DNA of 64,000 nucleotides from Neisseria dentiae. GTDB taxonomy: Bacteria; Pseudomonadota; Gammaproteobacteria; Burkholderiales; Neisseriaceae. Where the stretch lies: positions 1,426,001 to 1,490,000 of the forward strand of contig NZ_CP059570.1 in the NCBI RefSeq assembly GCF_014055005.1. The letters run 5' to 3'. A program made the position numbers and the translations under genes. The first letter of the stretch is position 1. The number at the start of each line of letters is the position of its first letter. Below the pieces are notes generated by a model that ran no database searches, was not told the origin of the DNA, and was given only the letters and a program-made list of their open reading frames with translations. This document shows positions 33,517 through 41,254 of this stretch, in pieces.

Positions 33517-34146
33517 ATGAAAAACATCGTTATCCTGATTTCCGGCAGGGGCAGCAATATGCAGGCCATCGTGGAAGCACAGATTCCCGGCGCCCGCATC
33601 GCCGCCGTGTTGAGCAACAACGAAACCGCCGCCGGTTTGGCCTGGGCGGCGGAACGCAACATCGCCACCGACAGTCTCAACCATAAAAGCTTCGACAGCC
33701 GCTTGGCATTCGACGAAGCCATGATGCGGAAAATCGACGCCTACCAACCCGATTTGGTCGTATTGGCGGGCTTTATGCGCATACTCACGCCCGAATTCTG
33801 CCGGCATTACGAAGGCCGCCTGATCAACATCCACCCCTCGCTGCTGCCCGCCTTCACCGGCCTGCACACCCACGAGCGGGCCATCGAGGCAGGCTGCCGC
33901 ATCGCAGGCTGCACCGTGCATTTCGTTACCCCCGAGCTGGACTGCGGCCCCGTTATCGCGCAAGGTGCAGTGCCGGTGTTCGACAACGACACCGCCGACA
34001 CACTCGCCGCGCGCGTATTGGAAGCGGAACACCTGATTTTCCCGCAGGCCGTGGCCGATTTCGTTGCAGGCCGTCTGAAAATATCGGGCAACCGCGTTAT
34101 CCGCAGCCCGGACGCAACGGTGCAAAATACCCGCCTGCTGGCCTGA
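33517..34146 (+). CDS. purN: Phosphoribosylglycinamide formyltransferase
   Basis: A 209-residue enzyme transferring a formyl group from 10-formyl-tetrahydrofolate to GAR in purine synthesis. LISGRGSNMQAI binds the phosphate, NIHPSLLPAF carries the catalytic Asn and His (about residues 104-106), and ELDCGPVIAQ the catalytic Asp. An internal uptake sequence near 34069 codes AGRLKI. The leader carries an uptake sequence and a Correia-like element. Not clustered with other pur genes. Confidence 0.95.
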   Translation: MKNIVILISGRGSNMQAIVEAQIPGARIAAVLSNNETAAGLAWAAERNIATDSLNHKSFDSRLAFDEAMMRKIDAYQPDLVVLAGFMRILTPEFCRHYEGRLINIHPSLLPAFTGLHTHERAIEAGCRIAGCTVHFVTPELDCGPVIAQGAVPVFDNDTADTLAARVLEAEHLIFPQAVADFVAGRLKISGNRVIRSPDATVQNTRLLA

Positions 34147-34187
34147 ACGCAAACAGATAAAGCAGCCGATTCAAGAAAGGAAGCCTT

Positions 34188-34853
34188 ATGAAAAAATTGA
34201 GTTTAACCGTATTGGCCCTTACCCTAACCGCCCCCGCGCTGGCCGCACCGCTGCCGCAGTCGGCCGAATTGCGGTATTCGAGCAGCTACGGCATTCCCGC
34301 CACCATGACCTTCACCCGCAGCGGCAACCGCTACAAAGTGGTGTCGAGCATCAAAGTGCCGCTCTACAGCATACGCTTCGAATCGGGCGGCACCATTTCG
34401 GGCAACCGCCTGATTCCGTCTTACTATAAAGACGTGCGCGGCGGCAAAACCTATGCCGAAGCCAAATTCGGCGGCGGCAGCATAACCTACGGCAAAGCGG
34501 GCGAACAGAAAACCGAAGCCGCCTCCGGCCCCACGATGGATTTATTCACCCTCGCCTGGCAGCTTGCCGCCAGCGACGGCAAACTGCCCGCCGGCCTCAC
34601 CGTTACCAACGGCAAAAAAATCTATCCCGTCAGCGGCCTCAACCGCACCGGCAGCGGCCAGTATAAAATCGGCAAAAACACCACCACCGTCAACAAATAC
34701 CGCTTGCAGCGCGGCGACAGCACCGTCAACTATGCCTTCGCCCCCGGGCTGGACAACATTCCCGCCCAAATCAGCTACAGCGACGACGGCAAAACCTACG
34801 ATTTGCAGCTCACACGCGTGAAAATCAACGGCAAAGAAGTGCGCCCGCAATAA
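34188..34853 (+). CDS. DUF3108 periplasmic protein
   Basis: A 221-residue protein with a clear Sec signal (MKKLSLTVLALTLTAPALAA, cleavage near residue 20). The mature part is beta-rich (LRYSSSYGIPATMTFTRSGN, SIKVPLYSIRFESGGTISGN) and fits the DUF3108 family, a beta-barrel-like fold of unknown function found in the envelope of many Gram-negatives. It follows purN by 41 bp and may be co-transcribed. An uptake-pair terminator follows. Confidence 0.82.
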   Translation: MKKLSLTVLALTLTAPALAAPLPQSAELRYSSSYGIPATMTFTRSGNRYKVVSSIKVPLYSIRFESGGTISGNRLIPSYYKDVRGGKTYAEAKFGGGSITYGKAGEQKTEAASGPTMDLFTLAWQLAASDGKLPAGLTVTNGKKIYPVSGLNRTGSGQYKIGKNTTTVNKYRLQRGDSTVNYAFAPGLDNIPAQISYSDDGKTYDLQLTRVKINGKEVRPQ

Positions 34854-34869
34854 GCGCTGCCGGTATGGC

Positions 34870-34900
34870 AGGCCGTCTGAAAATATTTTTCAGACGGCCT
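34870..34900 (+). terminator. Uptake-sequence terminator after the DUF3108 gene
   Basis: Inverted AGGCCGTCTGAA copies with a 7-nt loop. Confidence 0.75.
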
Positions 34901-34992
34901 GTTATCTTTTGCCCCAACCATTTTTCAGCCCCTGCCTAAAAATGCTAAAATCAACACTTTTGTAACCCCCGCACCGCCCCCATATCCGCGCC

Positions 34993-36090
34993 ATGCAAGC
35001 AAACATCCCCCAAAACATCATCGTCGGCCTTTCCGGCGGCGTCGATTCCTCCGTAACCGCCGCCCTGCTCAAAGAGCAGGGGCATCAGGTGCGCGGCGTG
35101 TTTATGCAAAACTGGGAAGACGACGACAACGACGAATATTGCAGCATCAAGCAGGATTCGTTCGACGCCATCGCCGTGGCCGACATTCTCAATATCGACA
35201 TCGACATCGTCAACTTCGCCGCCCAATACAAAGACAACGTATTCGCCTATTTCTTAAAAGAATATTCCGCCGGCCGCACCCCCAACCCCGACGTATTGTG
35301 CAACGCCGAAATCAAATTCAAATGCTTTCTCGACTACGCCGTCGAACAAGGCGCCGACGCGATTGCCACCGGCCACTACGCCCGCAAAGAAGTGCGCGAC
35401 GGCGTGCACTACCTGCTCAAAGGGCGGGATGCCAACAAAGACCAAAGCTATTTTCTCTACCGCCTGCAACCGCACCAGCTCGAGCGCGCCATTTTCCCGC
35501 TCGGCGGTTTGGAAAAACCCGAAGTGCGCCGGCTGGCCGCCGAAGCCAAGTTGCCCACCGCAGCAAAAAAAGACAGCACCGGCATCTGCTTTATCGGCGA
35601 GCGGCCGTTCCGCGAATTCTTGCAGCAATACCTGCCCACCGACAACGGCGACATGGTTACGCCCGAGGGCAAAAAAGTGGGCGTACACGTCGGCCTCACG
35701 TTTTACACCATCGGCCAGCGCAAAGGCTTGGGCATAGGCGGTGCGGGTGAACCGTGGTTTGTGGCCGGCAAAGATTTGGGCAAAAACCGGCTGATTGTGG
35801 TGCAAGGCCACGACCACCCGCTGCTCTATACCAACAGCTTGACCATGAACGACTTAAGCTGGACACTGCCCGAAAGGCCGTCTGAAGGCCGCTACACCTG
35901 CAAAACCCGCTACCGCATGGCTGATGCCCCGTGCGAACTGCGCTATCTCGACAACGAAACCGCAGAGCTGCTGTTCGACGAACCCCAATGGGCGGTTACC
36001 CCCGGCCAATCCGCCGTGTTATACAGCGGCGACATCTGCCTGGGCGGCGGCATCATCACCGCAACCGACAAGCCCGTCATCATTACCTGA
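34993..36090 (+). CDS. mnmA: tRNA-specific 2-thiouridylase
   Basis: A 365-residue enzyme that thiolates U34 of Lys, Glu and Gln tRNAs. The ATP pyrophosphatase loop GLSGGVDSS is at residues 12-20. The two catalytic cysteines are in NPDVLCNAEIKF (about residue 105) and TGICFIGE (about 201). The C-terminal beta-barrel domain is complete. Near 35877 an uptake sequence codes ERPSEG. Single gene with its own terminator. Confidence 0.96.
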   Translation: MQANIPQNIIVGLSGGVDSSVTAALLKEQGHQVRGVFMQNWEDDDNDEYCSIKQDSFDAIAVADILNIDIDIVNFAAQYKDNVFAYFLKEYSAGRTPNPDVLCNAEIKFKCFLDYAVEQGADAIATGHYARKEVRDGVHYLLKGRDANKDQSYFLYRLQPHQLERAIFPLGGLEKPEVRRLAAEAKLPTAAKKDSTGICFIGERPFREFLQQYLPTDNGDMVTPEGKKVGVHVGLTFYTIGQRKGLGIGGAGEPWFVAGKDLGKNRLIVVQGHDHPLLYTNSLTMNDLSWTLPERPSEGRYTCKTRYRMADAPCELRYLDNETAELLFDEPQWAVTPGQSAVLYSGDICLGGGIITATDKPVIIT

Positions 36091-36099
36091 TAAAACCAC

Positions 36100-36134
36100 A
36101 GGCCGTCTGAAAAAATTCGATTTTCAGACGGCCT
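36100..36134 (+). terminator. Uptake-sequence pair between mnmA and fadD
   Basis: Inverted AGGCCGTCTGAA copies (36100-36111, 36123-36134), followed 22 bp later by the fadD start. Confidence 0.7.
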
Positions 36135-36156
36135 GCACAACACAAGGAAACACATC

Positions 36157-37833
36157 ATGGAAAAAATCTGGCTCAACAGCTACGAAGAGGGCGTAAACGC
36201 CGAAATCGACCCCACGCGCTACCAATCGGTGATTCAGGTATTCCAAGAAAGCGCCAAAAAATACGGCCACCGCCCCGCCTTCCAAAACCTCGGCAAAACC
36301 ATCAGCTATGCCGAAACCGCCAAGCTGGTTAACGACTTCGCCTCGTTCCTGCAAAACACCCTCAAACTGCCGCGCGGCGAGCGCGTGGCGATTATGATGC
36401 CCAACCTGATGCAATACCCCGTCGCCCTTTTCGGTGCCCTTCAGGCCGGTCTCACCGTGGTGAACACCAACCCGCTCTACACCCCGCGCGAACTCGAACA
36501 CCAGCTCAACGACAGCGGCGCCACCACCATCGTCGTACTCGAAAACTTCGCCAACACGCTCGAACTGGTTTTACCGCGCACCAAAATCAAAAACGTTATC
36601 GTTGCCACCGTCGGCGATATGTTCGGTTTCTTCAAAGGCAGCCTGATTAATTTCGTGCTGCGCAAAATCAAAAAAATGGTGCCCGAATACCGCATCGCCA
36701 ACACCATTTCCTTTCAGACGGCCTTAAAACAGGGCGCATCACAACCCTTCACCCCCGTCGGCATCACCCGCGACGACACCGCCTTCCTGCAATACACCGG
36801 CGGCACCACCGGCGTGGCCAAAGGTGCCGTCCTCACCCACGGCAACATCTGCGCCAATATGCAGCAGGCCGCCGAATGGATTAAAAACAAACTCGTGCCC
36901 GGCGAAGAAGTGGTGATTGCCGCGCTGCCGCTCTACCACATTTTCGCGCTCACCGTAAACCTGATGATTTTCACCCAGGCCGCCGCCAAAATCATGCTGA
37001 TTACCAACCCGCGCGATATGAAAGCCTTTATCGGCGACATGAAAAAAGAAAAAATCAGCGTGTTTATCGGCGTGAACACCCTGTTTAACGCCATGGTCAA
37101 CCGCCCCGATTTCGCCGAAGTCGATTTCTCCGCCCTCAAGCTCACCCTCGGCGGCGGCATGGCCACCCAGAAAGCCGTGGCCGAAAAATGGAAAAACATC
37201 ACCGGCACCCCCATCGTCGAAGCCTACGGACTCACCGAAGCCAGCCCCGGCGTGTGCTGCAACCCGCTGAACATCCCCGCCTACAGCGGCGGCATCGGCC
37301 TGCCCGTGCCCTCCACCGAAGTCGAACTGCGCGGCGCCGACGGCAAAGAAGTGCCGATAGGCCAACCCGGCGAAATGTGGATACGCGGCCCGCAAGTGAT
37401 GAAAGGCTATTGGAACCGCCCCGAAGAAACCGCCAAAGCCATCGACGGACGCGGCTTTCTCGAAACCGGCGACATCGCCGTGATGGACGAAAAAGGCTGG
37501 TTCAAACTGGTCGACCGCAAAAAAGATTTGATTGTGGTTTCGGGCTTCAACGTTTACCCCAACGAAATCGAAGAAGTGGTGGCGCACCACGACAAAGTGC
37601 TCGAAGTGGCCTGCATCGGCGTGTCCAGCGAAAAAACAGGCGAAGCGCTGAAACTGTTTGTGGTGAAAAAAGACCCGTCGCTCACCGCCGAAGAGCTGAT
37701 TGCCTTCTGCCGCACCGAGCTGACCGCCTACAAAGTGCCCAAAAACATTGAATTCCGCGACGAGCTGCCCAAATCGAACGTGGGCAAAATCCTGCGCCGC
37801 GAGCTGCGCAACGAAGCGCAAGGGAAAGCCTGA
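36157..37833 (+). CDS. fadD: Long-chain fatty acid-CoA ligase
   Basis: A 558-residue AMP-forming acyl-CoA synthetase. The P-loop YTGGTTGVAKGAVLTH is near residue 214. The adenylate motif VEAYGLTEASPG and the hinge VDRKKDLIVVSGFNVYPNE follow, and the catalytic lysine is near the end in KSNVGKILRREL. It activates exogenous or recycled fatty acids for phospholipid synthesis or oxidation. The original downstream uptake-pair terminator is broken by the IS element at 37960-39321. Confidence 0.94.
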   Translation: MEKIWLNSYEEGVNAEIDPTRYQSVIQVFQESAKKYGHRPAFQNLGKTISYAETAKLVNDFASFLQNTLKLPRGERVAIMMPNLMQYPVALFGALQAGLTVVNTNPLYTPRELEHQLNDSGATTIVVLENFANTLELVLPRTKIKNVIVATVGDMFGFFKGSLINFVLRKIKKMVPEYRIANTISFQTALKQGASQPFTPVGITRDDTAFLQYTGGTTGVAKGAVLTHGNICANMQQAAEWIKNKLVPGEEVVIAALPLYHIFALTVNLMIFTQAAAKIMLITNPRDMKAFIGDMKKEKISVFIGVNTLFNAMVNRPDFAEVDFSALKLTLGGGMATQKAVAEKWKNITGTPIVEAYGLTEASPGVCCNPLNIPAYSGGIGLPVPSTEVELRGADGKEVPIGQPGEMWIRGPQVMKGYWNRPEETAKAIDGRGFLETGDIAVMDEKGWFKLVDRKKDLIVVSGFNVYPNEIEEVVAHHDKVLEVACIGVSSEKTGEALKLFVVKKDPSLTAEELIAFCRTELTAYKVPKNIEFRDELPKSNVGKILRRELRNEAQGKA

Positions 37834-37869
37834 GCCTTGGCAAAATTTACGCAGCCATCTTACCCCCTG

Positions 37870-37901
37870 CGCCATACTCGGGCTTCGCCCGAGTATTGAC
37901 G
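37870..37901. repeat. Half unit of the palindromic repeat family
   Basis: ACTCGGGCTTCGCCCGAGT forms a single perfect hairpin 37 bp after the fadD stop, lacking the inverted partner found in full units. Confidence 0.75.
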
Positions 37902-38015
37902 TGGAAAGTTTGAAAATGCAGGAACATTGTACAAAAGCAAACAGGCCGTCTGAAAATATTGAACTGCACCCCAAAAGTTGGACACCCCTCCAACTTTAAA
38001 AGGTGCAGTTTTCTT

Positions 38016-38484
38016 ATGTCCAAATATAGTGGATTAAAATAAGAATGCCGAAGTAGGGTAAAACGATTCTTTAGCATATCGCCCAATTGCAAGTTTGAAT
38101 GCAGTTATTTCATTTCGGAGTTTTTATTTGAATTCACTATATAACCTACACTTCAAATACCGAGCCGTACTCCATTACCACCAAGTGCACAGCCAACAGC
38201 GCACCGCAGAGCACTTCAACGTCTCACGCACCCACCTGCGCCGTTGGATAGCCGCCTATCGGCAAGGCGGTATTGCCGCACTTCAACACCCGCAGGCTGC
38301 CTCTATGAAGACCAAACGCAAAAACCCGTTTACCGCCGACAAACCCGACCACGAAAAAACACAGGCCGAACTGATTGAAGAATTGCGATACATGAGGGCG
38401 GAGAACGACTACCTAAAGCACATGAAAGCCCTCAACGAAAAGGAAGCGGCCGCCGCTAAAGCTGCGAAACCGTTCAAACGTTGA
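38016..38484 (+). pseudogene. IS3 OrfA (helix-turn-helix), interrupted by a MITE
   Basis: The native ATG at 38016 gives Met-Ser-Lys-Tyr and then runs into the 113-bp MITE, where the frame stops at TAA. Removing the MITE and one TA restores MSKYNLHFKYRAVLHYHQVH, a helix-turn-helix protein (RTAEHFNVSRTHLRRWIAAY) that binds the IS ends. Reading from a TTG inside the MITE (38095) stays in frame with the rest of OrfA, giving a 129-residue hybrid, so a modified OrfA could still be made at low level. The stop (38482-38484) overlaps OrfB. Confidence 0.78.
38027..38139. repeat. 113-bp MITE, copy 3, in IS3 orfA
   Basis: Begins TAGTGGATTAAAATAAGAAT, in reverse orientation to copies 1 and 2, flanked by TA at 38025-38026 and 38140-38141. 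The undisrupted coding sequence on both sides proves that the TA was duplicated on insertion. Confidence 0.92.
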
Positions 38485-39281
38485 GGGCGAAGCACCCGCT
38501 GAAATATCTGCTGCACAGTGCCGGCATTCCCAAAAGCAGCTTTCATTACCATATCGGCAAAGCCGATCCCGATGCGGCGGCCAAAACCGCAGTGGGTGAA
38601 GTCTATCGCCGACACAAAGGCCGTTACGGTCATCGGCGGATTGCCGCCGTATTGTCGTGGAACAAAAAGAAAGTGCGGCGCATTATGGGTTTGTTGGGAC
38701 TAAAAGCCAAAGTCCGCAGTAAAAAAACCTACCGTCCGCAAGCAGTAGGAGAGGCTTCGGACAATATTCTCAATCGAGAGTTTACCGCCGGCAAACCGGC
38801 AGACAAATGGCTGACCGATGTGACGGAGTTCAAATGCACAGACGGGAAGCTGTACTTATCGCCGATATTGGATGTGTTTAATCGGGAGATTGTGGCCTAT
38901 TCTTTAGGCCGCAGAGCAAACAGTAAAATGGTGGCGCAAATGTTGGACCAAGCATTCGGCCGTCTGAAAGGCCAAACGCCGCTGCTGCATTCCGACCAGG
39001 GTGTGCTTTACCGCACCGAGGCTTATCGAACGAAATTGGCTGAGAAAGGGATTGTGCAAAGTATGTCGCGCAAAGGCAATTGTTGGGACAATGCGCCGAT
39101 GGAGAGTTTTTTCGGTACACTGAAAACGGAGAGTTTCTATCAGGAAGGTGCGCTGTCGGTGGCGGAGCTGACAGAGGTAATAGATGATTACATACATTAC
39201 TACAATCATGAACGGATTAGTTTAAACTTGAAAAAGCTGAGTCCTGTCGGCTACAGAACCCAGCTTGAAAAGGCTGTTTGA
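38481..39281 (+). CDS. IS3-family transposase OrfB (DDE)
   Basis: A 266-residue integrase-core protein whose frame overlaps the OrfA stop as TTGA (38481-38484). It starts either by frameshifting from OrfA or at TTG. The helical HTH_21 segment (YGHRRIAAVLSWNKKKVRRI) is followed by the catalytic triad: Asp in WLTDVTEF, Asp in LLHSDQGVLY and Glu in MESFFGTLKTE. The frame is intact, so it may remain active if expressed despite the damaged OrfA. IS150-group transposases have this length. Confidence 0.93.
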   Translation: MRAKHPLKYLLHSAGIPKSSFHYHIGKADPDAAAKTAVGEVYRRHKGRYGHRRIAAVLSWNKKKVRRIMGLLGLKAKVRSKKTYRPQAVGEASDNILNREFTAGKPADKWLTDVTEFKCTDGKLYLSPILDVFNREIVAYSLGRRANSKMVAQMLDQAFGRLKGQTPLLHSDQGVLYRTEAYRTKLAEKGIVQSMSRKGNCWDNAPMESFFGTLKTESFYQEGALSVAELTEVIDDYIHYYNHERISLNLKKLSPVGYRTQLEKAV

Positions 39282-39360
39282 GAAAAATTCTTAAATTGTC
39301 CAAGTATTGGGGGACAGTTCATATTTCAGACGGCCTGTTATCAAAATGAAACCAATAAAA

Positions 39361-39567
39361 TCAGCTTTGCACGTTAATGCCCGCAGTAACCGTACTCTGG
39401 CCTTGGGCGCTGCTGCCGGTTAAATAAGAGGCGGCCAAATCGCTGCAACATCCGCAGCAGGTCGCCACCCCCAACTGCGCCTGCAAATCGCTCAGGCTGC
39501 TGGCACCGGCGGCAACGGTTTCTTGGATTTGGCGGTCGGTAATGGCGTTGCAGATGCAGACAAACAT
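39361..39567 (-). CDS. bfd: Bacterioferritin-associated ferredoxin
   Basis: A 68-residue [2Fe-2S] protein. The ligands Cys4, Cys6, Cys38 and Cys41 (MFVCICNAIT and TCCGCC) have the standard Bfd spacing. Bfd reduces stored iron through the bacterioferritin haem so it can be released, pairing with BfrA/BfrB at 28324-29286. The C-terminal tail after residue 50 is serine/threonine-rich and variable. It lies between the IS element and the prophage attachment site; the region to 39730 holds no other gene. Confidence 0.93.
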   Translation of the reverse strand: MFVCICNAITDRQIQETVAAGASSLSDLQAQLGVATCCGCCSDLAASYLTGSSAQGQSTVTAGINVQS

Positions 39568-39731
39568 TTTCGTGCTCCTTGTTTTGTGCTTCTCGAATGA
39601 GAGTTAGTTTTATTATTAGGTGCAAATATAAATAAAAACGGTTCGCATTGCAAGCATAGCAATTGTAAATTACCGAAATAGCGAAAATATTGGCTGAAAA
39701 AACAGAAACAACGCCCTAACCGAATGAACGA

Positions 39732-39770
39732 AAAAGAAAAAGCCTGAAAACCGAAGTGTGGTTTTCAGGC
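39732..39770 (-). terminator. Native terminator of ssrA, now separated from the gene
   Basis: On the minus strand GCCTGAAAACC, a 7-nt loop and GGTTTTCAGGC are followed by TTTTTC. It lies 9 bp after the ssrA CCA end remnant, where the tmRNA terminator should be. Confidence 0.85.
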
Positions 39771-39779
39771 CGGGTATTC

Positions 39780-39805
39780 TGGTGGAGGCGGGGGGAATTG
39801 AACCC
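39780..39805 (-). other. 3' end of ssrA (tmRNA), prophage attachment core
   Basis: The minus strand ends GGGTTCAATTCCCCCC and GCCTCCACCA, matching the T-arm and acceptor end of neisserial tmRNA. Nothing upstream (39806 onward) continues the tmRNA; phage sequence begins. The remaining ssrA gene should be at the other prophage end, beyond 64000. Confidence 0.72.
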
Positions 39806-39813
39806 GCAAAGAT

Positions 39814-39891
39814 AGCAATCAAGAGTAAATACATAGATGAAAAACAAAGGTTTGTGCCTTTATGTTTTCTTTGCATTTACTCTTGATTGCT
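39814..39891. repeat. Long inverted repeat beside the attachment core
   Basis: AGCAATCAAGAGTAAAT (39814-39830) is perfectly complementary to 39875-39891. The inner part is also imperfectly paired, ending in AAAGG-TTTGTG-CCTTT. A T-run follows on the plus strand. Terminator or integrase-binding region. Confidence 0.75.
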
Positions 39892-39919
39892 GTTTTTTGT
39901 GTCAAAAAATGTGCCAAAG

Positions 39920-41245
39920 CTATTTTAGATATTTATCCGCCAGTCTCTTCAGTTCAGCCTTATCCACCGTTCCGTTTTTGTGCGCTCTGCTTAATGCGTC
40001 GTATATCTGCTGTTGGCTCATTCCTTGTTTAATGCCAACTATGCTTTCAGGTGTTGCTTTTGCCGCCGTCTTTGTGGCTTGCTGTTGCGGTAATTTCTGT
40101 TGTGTTGTCTGCTGTCTAAGCATATCGCCAACAGCTGCGCCTAGCGCTCTGCCGACATTTACGGGATTTGTTGACTGGTCATACATATATTTTGCCGTTA
40201 CCCAATTGCCGATTCCGTTTTGAACCGCAAAATTCTGAACATTATTCATGTATTCAATATCGGTGGTTATAATCGGCTTTTGTGTAATAGGGTCAACTTC
40301 TCCGGTATTAACGCCAAACATACGAACAACATCATTATTAGGTGCAGGAAGCGGCTTCTGCTCGCCCTGAACGCGCTGAATATTCCCGTTTGCATCAAAC
40401 ATAACGCCGTTGTTACTGATAACACCTGCCGTTGTTTGGCGCAATCGTTCGGCATTTGCAAGGCGCTCATCGGCTTGTGCCAAATAGCTTTGCTGTTGCG
40501 TCCGTTCGGTATCCTGCTGAACACCGTACAAATTACCGCGCTGCTGGTTGGCAAAGGCGGCGGCGTTGTTTTGATTGATGTTGGATATAGACAACGGCGT
40601 ATCTTGATATGCGCCCGTTGCTTGATTGTACATCAGGCCATTACCCGCCATTTGGAATGGCTCGTAAGCCTTGCCACTTAATGCCGATGTGTATTGATTG
40701 GCCGCTTCCCTATTGCCTTGCGCCAATGCTTGCGCCAAATTGCTGCGCAATCCTGATTCATAGTTATTCAAATCCATGCGGCCATGACCACGGGCGACAT
40801 CTTCAATATCCTTGCCGTATGCGTTAGCCATATTCAGTTTTTTAACCGCATCAGTTAACGCGGAAAACTGCGGCGTGTTGCGCAATGAATCAGGAATTGA
40901 ATAATCATCATCATAAAGCGGCACACCGTCCGCGCCCATAACGGGCTGGCCGTCTGAACCATACTGAAAACCACGCACGGGCGCATTGCCGCCAGCCTGA
41001 TATGCGATGTTTTCCTGTTCGCGCTGGCTTAAATGCGGGAACATTTGCCGAACCGTTGAAGTAAGCAGGCCGTCTTTAGCTTCCTGTTGTCGGTATTTTT
41101 CCTGCTGTTCAAACCGCATATTATCCAGCTTGGCCGCCATCATTTGATTTTGCAACCCTTTCTGAATACCTGCCTGCTTTGATTGTCCTGATAATGCTTG
41201 CGCAATGGCAGATAAGCCCTGTCCGTCAACGTAGAATTTAACCAT
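39920..41245 (-). CDS. Phage internal-virion-like protein, 441 residues
   Basis: The last gene of the late operon, beginning MVKFYVDGQGLSAIAQALSG. It is glutamine- and asparagine-rich with coiled-coil stretches (NMRFEQQEKYRQQEAKDGLL) and a C-terminal helical domain (MSQQQIYDALSRAHKNG). No enzyme motif. Composition and place after two similar proteins suggest an internal or ejected protein of the virion, as in T7-like and BPP-1-like podoviruses. It starts 9 bp after the preceding gene. Function inferred from position. Confidence 0.55.
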   Translation of the reverse strand: MVKFYVDGQGLSAIAQALSGQSKQAGIQKGLQNQMMAAKLDNMRFEQQEKYRQQEAKDGLLTSTVRQMFPHLSQREQENIAYQAGGNAPVRGFQYGSDGQPVMGADGVPLYDDDYSIPDSLRNTPQFSALTDAVKKLNMANAYGKDIEDVARGHGRMDLNNYESGLRSNLAQALAQGNREAANQYTSALSGKAYEPFQMAGNGLMYNQATGAYQDTPLSISNINQNNAAAFANQQRGNLYGVQQDTERTQQQSYLAQADERLANAERLRQTTAGVISNNGVMFDANGNIQRVQGEQKPLPAPNNDVVRMFGVNTGEVDPITQKPIITTDIEYMNNVQNFAVQNGIGNWVTAKYMYDQSTNPVNVGRALGAAVGDMLRQQTTQQKLPQQQATKTAAKATPESIVGIKQGMSQQQIYDALSRAHKNGTVDKAELKRLADKYLK

Positions 41246-41254
41246 GATAAACCG

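Larger units (their letters stand above)
37960..39321 (+). mobile_element. IS3-family (IS150-like) insertion sequence, MITE-interrupted
   Basis: Terminal inverted repeats: TGAACTGCACCCCAAAAGTT at the left and the complement TGAACTGTCCCCCAATACTT at the right. The 3-bp duplication TAT (37957-37959 and 39322-39324) is of IS3 type. Two overlapping frames code OrfA and the DDE OrfB. Without the 115 bp of MITE plus duplicated TA it would be about 1247 bp, normal for IS150-group elements. Confidence 0.88.

Noticed and set aside
10749..37901. CRISPR array
   Set aside because: The repeated palindromes are kilobases apart and not regularly spaced; no cas gene is present.
36739..37974. 411-residue minus-strand frame opposite fadD
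   Set aside because: Shadow of fadD with His/Phe/Gly-rich composition and no motif.
38095..38484. Intact 129-residue OrfA as the native protein
   Set aside because: Its first 16 residues are coded by the MITE; the native start is ATG at 38016.
39780..39900. Complete tmRNA or tRNA gene
   Set aside because: Only the T-arm and acceptor end are present; the upstream sequence is phage DNA.
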